A stretch of DNA of 64,000 nucleotides from Nocardioides sp. J54 (GTDB taxonomy: Bacteria; Actinomycetota; Actinomycetes; Propionibacteriales; Nocardioidaceae). The DNA is taken from contig NZ_JAER01000002.1 of assembly GCF_000519005.1 (NCBI RefSeq), positions 124,640-188,639 on the forward strand, read 5' to 3'. The notes below the pieces were generated by a model. The model did no database searches and was not told the DNA's origin. It saw only the letters and a program-made list of their open reading frames with translations. Of the stretch, positions 17,647 to 25,527 are shown piece after piece (within the stretch, counting starts at the first letter, position 1; each line of letters starts with the position of its first letter). A program made the translations under genes and the position numbers.

Positions 17647-18545
17647 TGTTCGAGCTCACCACCGACCAGCGGGACTTCGCCGCGTCCCTCGACGCGCTGC
17701 TCTCCGCTGCCGACACCGTTGCTGCCGCCCGCGCCTGGGCCGAGGGCGACCACGACCCCGGCCTGAAGCTGTGGCAGCGGCTGGCCGAGCAGGGCCTGAC
17801 CATGCTGGCGACCGACGCCACCCCCGTCGAGCTGTGCGTCGCCTTCGAGGCGCTCGGGCGCCACGCGGTGCCCGGTCCGTGGGTGGAGGCCGCGGCCTAC
17901 CTGCCCGTGGCGCTCGGCCGCGAGGTCGAGGGCGTCGCCACCGTCGCGGTCCCGCCGCGGGTGCCGCTCGCCCTGGACGCCGACGTCGCCGACGAGGTCT
18001 ACGTCGCCGCCGACGGGGCGCTCCGCACCGCCACGGCCGGCGACCGGCAGGTCTCGGTCGACCGGACCCGCCGGCTGTTCACGGCCGCCCCCGGCGAGGC
18101 CGTCGAGCACGGCGACCTCGACGCGGCGTACGACCTCGCGGTGCTCGCCACCGCCGCGCAGCTGCTGGGCGCGGGCGAGCGCGTGCTCGCCGACTCGGTC
18201 GCCTACGCCAAGCAGCGCCGGCAGTTCGGCCGCGAGATCGGCTCCTACCAGGCGATCAAGCACAAGCTCGCCGACGTGCGGATCGCGCTGGACTTCGCGC
18301 GCCCACTGGTCCTCGGCGCGGCCCTCGAGCCGACCCCGCGCGCGGTGTCGGCGGCGAAGGTGGCGTGCAGCGACGCGGCCTACCTCGCCACGCGCACGGG
18401 CCTGCAGGTGCACGGCGCCATCGGCTACACGCAGGAGTTCGATTTGAGCGTGTGGATCACCAAGGTCCGCGCCCTGGTCTCCGCGTGGGGCACGACGGCC
18501 GACCACCGCGCCCGCATCCTCGAGTCGCTCACCGGGAGGCCGTGA
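17646..18545 (+). CDS. fadE32: Acyl-CoA dehydrogenase partner subunit FadE32
   Basis: A 299-residue acyl-CoA dehydrogenase-like protein, about 80 residues shorter than FadE31. It keeps the C-terminal helical domain (KQRRQFGREIGSYQAIKHKLADV and LQVHGAIGYTQE, each seen only in part of a longer block) but has a weak N-terminal and middle FAD region. This fits a non-catalytic or half-site partner in an alpha2-beta2 enzyme. The ATG overlaps the fadE31 stop by 1 nt; a GTG one codon earlier is also possible. Numbering follows gene order in Rv3562-Rv3564. Confidence 0.8.
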   Translation: MFELTTDQRDFAASLDALLSAADTVAAARAWAEGDHDPGLKLWQRLAEQGLTMLATDATPVELCVAFEALGRHAVPGPWVEAAAYLPVALGREVEGVATVAVPPRVPLALDADVADEVYVAADGALRTATAGDRQVSVDRTRRLFTAAPGEAVEHGDLDAAYDLAVLATAAQLLGAGERVLADSVAYAKQRRQFGREIGSYQAIKHKLADVRIALDFARPLVLGAALEPTPRAVSAAKVACSDAAYLATRTGLQVHGAIGYTQEFDLSVWITKVRALVSAWGTTADHRARILESLTGRP

Positions 18546-19537
18546 TGGAGTTCGCGCTCAGCGACGAGCAGTCCGAGCTCGCCGCCACCGTCCGCAGCCT
18601 GCTCGAGAAGCGGGCCGACTCCGCGGCCGTCCGGGCGGCGTCGACGTCGCCCAGCGGCCACGACGAGGCCCTGTGGGCCACGCTGTGCGAGCAGATCGGC
18701 GTCGCGGCCCTCGCCGTGCCCGAGGAGTACGACGGTGTGGGGGCGACCTTCTTCGAGACCGCGGTCGTGCTCGAGGAGCTCGGCCGCAGCCTTGCGCCGT
18801 CACCGCTGCTCGCGACCACCGTGGCGACCGAGGCGCTGCTGGCCGGCGGCACCGAGGACGCGAAGCAGCGCCTGCTCCCCCGCATCGCGGCCGGCGAGGT
18901 GGCCACGCTCGCGCTCGGCGCCGCGCCCGTTCTCGACGGGGACCGGGCCGACATCGTGCTGGCTGTCTTCGGCGACGAGCTCGTCGAGGTCGAGGGCGCC
19001 ACGGCGACCTGGACCGAGACCATGGACCAGAGCCTGCGCCTGGCCCGCCTCGACATGACCGCGGCCAGCACCCAGCCGCTCGGCGACGGCACCTCCGCAG
19101 CGCGGCGCGCCGAGCTCGTCGGCGCGGCCTCTGTCGCGGCACTCGCCGTGGGCCTGACCGACCGGGCCCTGCGGATGACGGTCGACTACAGCAAGGAGCG
19201 CGTCCAGTTCGGCCGCCCGATCGGCTCGTTCCAGGCGCTCAAGCACCGGATGGCCGACGTGTTCGCCCGCACCGAGCTCGCCCGGTCGGCGAGCTGGGCG
19301 GCGTCGTACGCGCTCGCGGACGAGGCCGTCGACGCCGACGAGGCCGCCTTCCAGGTGCACGCCGCGGCGTCGTACGCGATCGAGACGGCACGGCTCGCGG
19401 CGAGCGAGTGCGTGCAGCTGCACGGCGGCATCGCGATCACCTGGGAGCACGACGCCCACCTGGTCTTCAAGCGCGCCCACGCCCTGGGGCACCTCTTCGG
19501 CTCCCCCGAGCGGCACCGGGCGGCCGTCACCCTCTGA
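18545..19537 (+). CDS. fadE33: Acyl-CoA dehydrogenase partner subunit FadE33
   Basis: A 330-residue acyl-CoA dehydrogenase homologue with ALSDEQSELAATVRSLL at the N-terminus, VQFGRPIGSFQALKHRMADV in the third quarter and LHGGIAITWEHDAHL near the end. It is short for the family and resembles FadE32 and FadE33 rather than full-length enzymes, so it probably forms a mixed complex with FadE31. It overlaps fadE32 by 1 nt and ends the rightward operon, facing the serine protease gene 11 bp away. Confidence 0.8.
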   Translation: MEFALSDEQSELAATVRSLLEKRADSAAVRAASTSPSGHDEALWATLCEQIGVAALAVPEEYDGVGATFFETAVVLEELGRSLAPSPLLATTVATEALLAGGTEDAKQRLLPRIAAGEVATLALGAAPVLDGDRADIVLAVFGDELVEVEGATATWTETMDQSLRLARLDMTAASTQPLGDGTSAARRAELVGAASVAALAVGLTDRALRMTVDYSKERVQFGRPIGSFQALKHRMADVFARTELARSASWAASYALADEAVDADEAAFQVHAAASYAIETARLAASECVQLHGGIAITWEHDAHLVFKRAHALGHLFGSPERHRAAVTL

Positions 19538-19548
19538 GGTCGCCGACG

Positions 19549-20916
19549 TCAGGCCGACGGCTTCGTGCAGGAGGTGGCCCGCAGGACAGCACTGGCGCGC
19601 TGGTGCGGCAGCGGGCAGCTGGCGACCCGGACCCGCGCCGGCAGGCTCGCCCGCTGCCTGATCCGCACCCGGTACCACCGGTCGCCCGTGCGGACGGCGC
19701 GGCGGTCCCACCGCGCCACCCCCGAGGCGTCGGTGCGCAGCGTGGCGACCTTGACCCACCGCTTCTTCGGCGAGTGGCGCACCTCGAGGACCAGGGCGGT
19801 GCGCGCCTGGCCACGGGCACGCAGCCGGATCGGCTGACCACGGCCCACCAGGGTGCGCTGCTTGCGCAGCGCAGGGCGGCGCACGGCGCCCGCGCGCGGC
19901 GTCAGGACCGGCCCGGACATGCCGGCGTTCGCCCGCACGGCGACCGGCCGGGCGGCGCGCGCGGTGCTGAGGAGGTCGCGGACCGAGGCGTCCAGCGGCG
20001 TCGCGACGAGGTAGGCCGGCGTGCGGTTCACCGTCCGCCGCGAGGTCACCGCCCAGATGTAGCCGACGTTCTTGTTGACCATGCCGACGAACCACGGTCC
20101 CCCGCTCGCGCCCTCGTTCATCGGGCACTGGAGGAAGGCGTCGCCGGTGGGGTCGAGCGCGGTCGTGCGCCCCGCGCACCGGCGGGCCGTCTCGCCGTCG
20201 TACGGCGACCGCGCGGGCCACCCCCACACGACCAGGTCCCGCTGCTGGACCGGGAAGCCCATCGCCAGGCCGTTCCCGCCGACCACGTCGACGAGGCGGC
20301 GGCCGTTGCGCGGGGCGACGACGAGCAGTGCCTGGTCGTGGGCGTAGTCGTCGCAGCGGTTGACCCACTCGGGGTGGGTGACGACGTGGGTGCCGACCCA
20401 CGACCCGAAGGGCGCCCGGCCGCGGTCGTAGCGCGGGACGAAGAGGAAGTTCGAGAAGTACCTGCCGGCCGTGCAGCCGCCGAGGAGGACGCGCTGGCCG
20501 CCGGTGTTGACGCAGTGGCCGGCGGTGATGACGACGTTCTTCTCGGGGGTGTTCACCGAGGCGGCCGAGCACACCGCGTCGCCGGAGGCGGTGGTGAAGA
20601 ACAGCTTGCCGGCGGTGCGCGGGGTGGCCAGCGTGGTGGAGCGCGGTGCTGCCACGCGGCCGCCGGAGCGGTCGTCCGCCGGGATCGGGTCGCCGTCCTG
20701 GTCGAGGTCGAGCGGGACGGCAGCCTCCATGCGACGGGGTGTCCAGTAGGAGCGGACGGCACCGGCGTCAGCAGCGGTGGCGACCTCCGCGGTGCCGGGC
20801 CCCGGGGTGGGTTCGCCGGGATCGGTCGCGGCAGCGCGCGGCCCGACCAGCCCGACGGGGAGCACCAGCAGGGCCCCGGACAGTGCCGCCAGCCAGCGCG
20901 TGCGTGTCCTCGTCAT
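19549..20916 (-). CDS. Secreted trypsin-like serine protease
   Basis: A 455-residue exported protein. An Arg-rich n-region and hydrophobic core (about 8-28, ending GPRAAA) form a signal peptide. The chymotrypsin-fold triad is visible as His134 in TAGHC, Asp194 in AHDQALLV and Ser271 in EGASGGPW. Paired cysteines (including CSAAS/GHC) suggest disulfides. About 120 C-terminal residues form an Arg-rich beta domain that may bind the cell surface. It sits convergently between fadE33 and hsaB and shows no link to sterol use. The target protein is unknown. Confidence 0.85.
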   Translation of the reverse strand: MTRTRTRWLAALSGALLVLPVGLVGPRAAATDPGEPTPGPGTAEVATAADAGAVRSYWTPRRMEAAVPLDLDQDGDPIPADDRSGGRVAAPRSTTLATPRTAGKLFFTTASGDAVCSAASVNTPEKNVVITAGHCVNTGGQRVLLGGCTAGRYFSNFLFVPRYDRGRAPFGSWVGTHVVTHPEWVNRCDDYAHDQALLVVAPRNGRRLVDVVGGNGLAMGFPVQQRDLVVWGWPARSPYDGETARRCAGRTTALDPTGDAFLQCPMNEGASGGPWFVGMVNKNVGYIWAVTSRRTVNRTPAYLVATPLDASVRDLLSTARAARPVAVRANAGMSGPVLTPRAGAVRRPALRKQRTLVGRGQPIRLRARGQARTALVLEVRHSPKKRWVKVATLRTDASGVARWDRRAVRTGDRWYRVRIRQRASLPARVRVASCPLPHQRASAVLRATSCTKPSA

Positions 20917-20977
20917 GACGACCCCCCATGTAGCCCGACGGACAACCGACTGACGGCACGCTACCGCGGCCGGGCGG

Positions 20978-21634
20978 TCAGGAGTCAGTGGTCCGGTAAC
21001 GGCCCTTGAAGTAGAGCAGCGGCTCGGTGACTGCGGCGTCCGGCTCGTGCTGCTCGAGGTGCTCCACCTTGCCGACCACGATGAAGTGGTCGCCGCCCTC
21101 GTAGACGGCGTGGACCGTGCAGTCGAGGTGGGCCAGCGTGCCGGCGATCACCGGCGAGCCCGTCACCGCGGCCGGGGTCCAGTCGATGCCGGCGAACTTG
21201 TCGGCACCCTTGGTCGCCATCTGCCCCGAGACGTGCTCCTGGTCCGCGGCGAGGATGTTGACGCAGAACCGTCCCGAGCGCTGGATCAGCGGCCAGGCCC
21301 GCGAGCTGCGGGCGGGGATGAACGTGATCAGCGGCGGGTCCAGCGAGACGCTGGAGAACGACTGGCAGGTCATCCCCACGGGCTCGTCGCCACTCATGGT
21401 GGTGACGACGGTGATCCCGCTGGCGAAGCAGCCGAGGACGTCGCGGAAGCGGCGGGCCGCAGCCTGCGCCTCCGGGTCGTCGTGGACGGCGACCTCCTCG
21501 CCGGGACGCAGCTCGAAGTCGATGTCCGCGTCGCCGAGCCAGGACTGGATCAGCTCGGGGTGGGGCCAGGTCTCGCGGGCGTCGGGGCTGATGCCCTCGG
21601 GGATCGCGTCCTGGTTCTCTGCCACGGTGCCCAC
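20978..21634 (-). CDS. hsaB: Flavin reductase HsaB of the 3-HSA monooxygenase
   Basis: A 218-residue flavin reductase of the FMN-binding split-barrel family. It supplies reduced flavin to HsaA for hydroxylation of the aromatised A ring. Family segments include GCFASGITVVTT, MTCQSFSSVSLDPPL, FCVNILA and GGDHFIVVGKVEHL. The catalytic core begins only near residue 63. The first 60 residues (DARETWPHPELIQSWLG and following) have no counterpart in the mycobacterial protein as I remember it, which instead has a longer C-terminal tail. The start could be GTG at 21634 or 21625. It is the last gene of hsaA-hsaD-hsaC-hsaB. Confidence 0.85.
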   Translation of the reverse strand: MGTVAENQDAIPEGISPDARETWPHPELIQSWLGDADIDFELRPGEEVAVHDDPEAQAAARRFRDVLGCFASGITVVTTMSGDEPVGMTCQSFSSVSLDPPLITFIPARSSRAWPLIQRSGRFCVNILAADQEHVSGQMATKGADKFAGIDWTPAAVTGSPVIAGTLAHLDCTVHAVYEGGDHFIVVGKVEHLEQHEPDAAVTEPLLYFKGRYRTTDS

Positions 21635-21647
21635 GGTAGTCCTGACC

Positions 21648-22544
21648 TCACTGACCGCCGAAGACGTGGCCCCAGTACGAGACCGCGGTGGACTCGCGCG
21701 CCACCCACTTGCTGTCGTCGACCGTCATGCCGTCGGTGCCGAACTCCACGTCGAAGCCACCCGGGGACTTCACGTAGAACGAGATCATCTCGTCGTTCAT
21801 GTGGCGGCCCAGGGTCGCCGACAGCGGCGCGCCGTGCTTGCGCACGCGCTCCAGCGCACGACCCACGTCGTCGAGCTTGTCGACCTCGAACATCACGTGC
21901 ACGCACTTGCTGGGGTTCGGCATCGGCAGGAACGCCAGCGAGTGGTGGCGCGGGTTGACCCCGAGGAAGCGCAGCCAGACCTTCGACCCCGGCTCCTTGC
22001 CGACGAACTCCCCGGGCATGCTCATCGAGTCGCGCAGGCGGAAGCCGAGCACCTCGGTGTAGAACCGCAGCGCCTCGACGTCGTCGAGGACAGGGACCAC
22101 GATGTGGCCGAGGCCCTGGTCGCCGGTGACGAACTTCGCGGCGTACGGCGTCACGACGGGTCGGGACTCGTAGGTGATGCCGTGGTAGAGCTCGAAGACG
22201 TTGTCCCACGGGTCGCAGAAGCGGACCAGTTCCTGGACCCGGCGCTCGGCGAGCTCCTCGGGGGTGCCCTCCTCGAACTCCACACCTGCCTTCTGCAGGT
22301 GCTCGCGCGCGGCCTGCAGCGCCTGGTGGTCGGCGACCTCCCAGCCGGTGCAGTCGAGCTGGTCGACGTCGGAGGGGAAGACCACCACGCGGGCGGAGAC
22401 CTCGTCGACGCGCCAGTACTGGTGGTCGGGGTTGGGCCCGCGGCCCTCGGCGAGGCCGAGGACCTTGCCGGCGAACTTCTGCCAGGCGTCCAGGTCGGTG
22501 CTCGCCACCCGGATGTAGCCCATGGACTTGATGTCGATGGTCAT
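21648..22544 (-). CDS. hsaC: 3,4-DHSA extradiol dioxygenase HsaC
   Basis: A 298-residue two-domain type I extradiol (meta-cleavage) dioxygenase of the vicinal oxygen chelate superfamily. It opens the catecholic A ring of 3,4-DHSA. The Fe(II) ligands are readable as His147 (GLGHIVV), His201 (RHHSLAF) and Glu267 (FDVEFG). The length matches the family. The start ATG at 22544 overlaps the hsaD stop by 1 nt, so these consecutive steps are translationally coupled. Confidence 0.93.
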   Translation of the reverse strand: MTIDIKSMGYIRVASTDLDAWQKFAGKVLGLAEGRGPNPDHQYWRVDEVSARVVVFPSDVDQLDCTGWEVADHQALQAAREHLQKAGVEFEEGTPEELAERRVQELVRFCDPWDNVFELYHGITYESRPVVTPYAAKFVTGDQGLGHIVVPVLDDVEALRFYTEVLGFRLRDSMSMPGEFVGKEPGSKVWLRFLGVNPRHHSLAFLPMPNPSKCVHVMFEVDKLDDVGRALERVRKHGAPLSATLGRHMNDEMISFYVKSPGGFDVEFGTDGMTVDDSKWVARESTAVSYWGHVFGGQ

Positions 22545-23446
22545 CAGCGGCTCCTCTCCACGTGTCGGGCCAGGAAGGCCGTGCAGATCTCGGCGAACTC
22601 GTCCGCGGCCTCGATCTGGGCCCAGTGGCCGCAGTTCGGGAAGACGTGCAGCTGGGCCTTCGGGATCTGCTTGAGGGCGACGAGCGCGCCGTCGAGCGGG
22701 TTGACTCGGTCCTCGCGCCCCCAGGTGAGCAGGGTGTGCTTGCGCAGCCGGTGCGCCTCGCGCCAGAGCATGCCGTCCTCGGCCCACTCCGGGTTCCAGA
22801 ACGACGCGCCCATGGACCGCATCGCCTCCAGCGAGCCCGGGGCGGTGGCGTCGGCGAAGCGCTCCTCTACGAGCTCGTCGGTGACGAGTGCCTGGTTGAC
22901 GACCATCGTCGAGATGAACGCCCGCAGCGCCTCGCGGCTGGGGTTCATGCTGAAGTCCATCAGCCGCTGCACGCCCTCGGTCGGGTCGGCGTGGAACAGG
23001 TTGACCGACAGCCCGCCCGGGCCCATGAGCACCAGCCGGCCGACGCGGTCGGGATGCTCGAGGGCCAGCCGCATCGCCGTACCGCCGCCGAGGGAGTTGC
23101 CGAGCAGGTGGACCCGCTCGACCTGCAGCTCGTCCAGCAGCTTGACGACGTACTCCGCCGAGTGGCGGAAGTAGTTGGCCTTCACCTCGGGCTTGTCGGA
23201 CTGCCCGAAGCCGGGCTGGTCGACGAGCAGGGTGCGGAAGCTCTGCGCGAACTTCGGCAGCGCGGAGCCGAAGTTGCTCCACGCCGACGCGCCGGGGCCG
23301 CCGCCGTGCAGCATCACGAACGGCAGGCCACCGCCGACCTGCGAGCCGCCCTCAGGACCGGCCTCGTAGTAGTTCAGCGTGATGTCGCCCGCCTTCGCGG
23401 AGCGACGGGTCGCTTCCTTGGAGTAGTCCGTGCTGGATCCGCTCAC
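22544..23446 (-). CDS. hsaD: meta-Cleavage product hydrolase HsaD
   Basis: A 300-residue alpha/beta hydrolase that cleaves the C-C bond of the HsaC product, giving HIP and 2-hydroxyhexa-2,4-dienoate. The triad is Ser118 in GNSLGG, Asp246 in WGREDRVNP and His274 in NCGHWAQ, with the HGGGPGASAW oxyanion loop near residue 47. The GTG start at 23446 gives MSGSSTDYSKE, whereas the upstream open frame lies over the hsaA gene and is a shadow. It is separated from the hsaA stop by 1 nt. Confidence 0.93.
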   Translation of the reverse strand: MSGSSTDYSKEATRRSAKAGDITLNYYEAGPEGGSQVGGGLPFVMLHGGGPGASAWSNFGSALPKFAQSFRTLLVDQPGFGQSDKPEVKANYFRHSAEYVVKLLDELQVERVHLLGNSLGGGTAMRLALEHPDRVGRLVLMGPGGLSVNLFHADPTEGVQRLMDFSMNPSREALRAFISTMVVNQALVTDELVEERFADATAPGSLEAMRSMGASFWNPEWAEDGMLWREAHRLRKHTLLTWGREDRVNPLDGALVALKQIPKAQLHVFPNCGHWAQIEAADEFAEICTAFLARHVERSR

Positions 23447-23447
23447 C

Positions 23448-24635
23448 TCAGTACATCCCCGGGTCGACCTTGTGCCCGAACTGCTGGGCGCCGTACATCT
23501 GCAGCGCACGCTCGGGGTCGTTGGCGGCGTGGACGCGACCGGCGTGCGAGTCGCGCCAGGCGCGCTGGAGGTAGGTGCCCTCGGCGAGCGCGCGACCACC
23601 AGACGCCTCGAAGAGCGCGTCGATCGCCTCGATCGCCCGGGCGGTGCCGAGCACCTGGTCGCGACGCACGCGCAGGCGCAGCTCGAGCGGGATCTGCTCG
23701 CCGCGGGCGACGTGGGCCTGCTCCTCGCGGATGTTGCTCATCAGCAGCGCCCAGGCCGCGTCGACCTCCGACGAGGCACGCGCGATGCGGACGGCGGCGA
23801 ACGGGTCGAGCGACGCCTTCTCGCCGAGGTACGCCGCGCGGACGCGCTTCTGCTGCATCTCGACGTGCTCGGCGTACGCGCCCTTGGCCATGCCGATGAT
23901 CGGCGTGGCGATCGTCGAGGTGAAGATCGAGTGGAACGGCAGCTTGTAGAGGTCGCTGGTGTTGACCGCCTGGCCGGGGCCCTTGCACTGGCCGGTCTCC
24001 CCCATCGAGAGCGTGAACTCCTCGGGGATGAAGGTCTCCTCCACGACGATGTCGTTGGAGCCGGTGCCGCGCAGGCCGACCACGTTCCACACGTCGACGA
24101 CCTGGTACTTCTCCCGCGGGACCATGAAGGTGCGGAAGTCGACGACCTGGCCCTCCTCGTTGAACACGAGGCCGCCGAGCAGCACCCACGAGCAGTGGTC
24201 GCTGCCGGAGGAGAAGCTCCACTTGCCGGAGAGCTTGAAACCACCCTCGGTCACGACCGCCTTGCCGGTCGGCGCGTACGACGACGACAGGCGCACGCTC
24301 TGGTCGGCGCCCCACACGGCCTGCTGGGCCTTGTCGTCGAAGAGCGCCACCTGCCAGGGGTGGACGCCGACCACGCTGGCGACCCAGCCGGTCGAGCCGT
24401 CGGCCGACGCGATGTCGCGGACGGCGGTGTAGAAGGCGACCGGGTCGGCCTCGAGGCCGCCGTACCGCTGGGGCTGCAGCAGCCGGAAGAACCCGGTCTC
24501 CTCGAGCTCCTTGATCGAAGCGTCCGGGATGACCCGGAGGCGGTCGCCCTCCTCTGCCCGGTCACGGAACGTCGGGAGCAGGTCGCGGACGCCGTCGAGG
24601 ACGGCGGTGACCTCGGGAGAGAAGTCGTGGTGCAT
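23448..24635 (-). CDS. hsaA: 3-HSA 4-hydroxylase oxygenase HsaA
   Basis: A 395-residue flavin-dependent monooxygenase with the acyl-CoA dehydrogenase fold. It hydroxylates 3-HSA using flavin reduced by HsaB. Recognisable blocks are LLQPQRYGGLEADPVAFY, SGKWSFSSGSDHCSWVLLGG (quoted as GKWSFSSGSDHC) and GLRGTGSNDIVVEETFIP (quoted as GTGSNDIVV). The ATG at 24635 has AGGAG 9 nt upstream; the open frame continues upstream only through repeat-rich non-coding DNA. A KstR-type box lies 39 bp upstream and overlaps a TAGTAT -10 element. It leads the hsaADCB operon. Confidence 0.92.
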   Translation of the reverse strand: MHHDFSPEVTAVLDGVRDLLPTFRDRAEEGDRLRVIPDASIKELEETGFFRLLQPQRYGGLEADPVAFYTAVRDIASADGSTGWVASVVGVHPWQVALFDDKAQQAVWGADQSVRLSSSYAPTGKAVVTEGGFKLSGKWSFSSGSDHCSWVLLGGLVFNEEGQVVDFRTFMVPREKYQVVDVWNVVGLRGTGSNDIVVEETFIPEEFTLSMGETGQCKGPGQAVNTSDLYKLPFHSIFTSTIATPIIGMAKGAYAEHVEMQQKRVRAAYLGEKASLDPFAAVRIARASSEVDAAWALLMSNIREEQAHVARGEQIPLELRLRVRRDQVLGTARAIEAIDALFEASGGRALAEGTYLQRAWRDSHAGRVHAANDPERALQMYGAQQFGHKVDPGMY

Positions 24636-24669
24636 GTGCGCTCCTAGTGGAGGGATCCGAATAGAACAG

Positions 24670-24687
24670 ATACTAGAACACGTTCTC
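24670..24687 (-). promoter_or_regulatory. KstR-type operator and -10 of the hsaADCB operon
   Basis: TAGAACACGTTCTC (24674-24687) matches the KstR consensus except for the last base. On the minus strand its end merges into TAGTAT (24675-24670), a -10 element giving a leader of about 27 nt that holds the hsaA ribosome site. The same GTTCTAGTAT string occurs at the hsaE promoter. Confidence 0.75.
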
Positions 24688-24814
24688 GTTTTGGTCCACG
24701 TGGCACTCCCATCGGGCGCGTTGCCGGGTCGGCCGGCGAGCCTCACCGTGTGCGCGAACCACCGGCACCGGCGTGGACCCCGCGCCGGACCAGGAGCGAG
24801 CGGCTGTGCCCGCC

Positions 24815-25467
24815 GGTGGTTGAGGTGCGAGACGCCCCAGCGCCGAGCCTCCAAACCACCGGCCCCGGTGCACCGCACTGTGCCTGGCACCGTCCGCCAG
24901 GCAGGCCCGGAGGTTTCGAGGCTCCTCGCTGGCGCTCGTCGCACCTCAACCACCGGGGGCAGGCTCCTCGCTGGCGCTCGTCACACCTCAACCACCGGGA
25001 GCTACGACGAGGACGGACGCGACGGCGACGGTGGGTCCCATCCTCGACAGCCGCCAGCCGCCGGTGGTTGAGGTGCGAGGCGCCCCAGCGCCGAGCCTCG
25101 AAACCACCGGCCCCGTCCACCGGACTGTGCCCACCACAGCCCGCCATCAAGGCCCGGAGGTTTCGAGGCTCCTCGCTGGCGCTCGTCGCACCTCAACCAC
25201 CGGGGGCAGGCTCCTCGCTGGCGCTCGTCGCACCTCAACCACCGGGGGAGGCTCCTCGCTGGCGCCCGTCGGACCTCAACCACCGGGAGTACGACGAAGC
25301 GAACCCCGAGGCCTGCCGCCGGACTGCCGGCGGTTGAGGTGCGAGGCGCCCCAGCGCCGAGCCTCGAAACCACCGGCCCCGATTCACCCGCCTGCGCCCG
25401 CCACAGCCCGCCAGGAGGCCCGGAGGTTTCGAGGCTCCTCGCTAGCGCTCGTCACACCTCAACCACC
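24815..25467. repeat. Array of three inverted hairpin units with extra half-units
   Basis: The 840-bp gap between hsaA and the GT39 gene holds no credible gene. Three units each have a 46-bp left arm (24815-24860, 25063-25108, 25329-25374, starting GGTGGTTGAGG or GGCGGTTGAGG) and an inverted 43-bp right arm (24912-24954, 25159-25201, 25425-25467, ending CACCTCAACCACC). About 50 bp separate the arms. Each arm is itself an imperfect palindrome. Extra 36-bp right half-units follow unit 1 once (24961-24996) and unit 2 twice (25208-25243, 25249-25284). Arms are conserved while spacers vary, as in REP/BIME-type repeats. Confidence 0.9.
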
Positions 25468-25527
25468 GGGAGACCGCCCTCGACAGCCGACGCGCTCGCG
25501 CCATCAGCACCGCGAGGATCGCGCGGA

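Noticed and set aside
24815..25467. CRISPR array
   Set aside because: Repeats are inverted, of unequal length, and separated by spacers that are themselves partly similar. There are no cas genes nearby.
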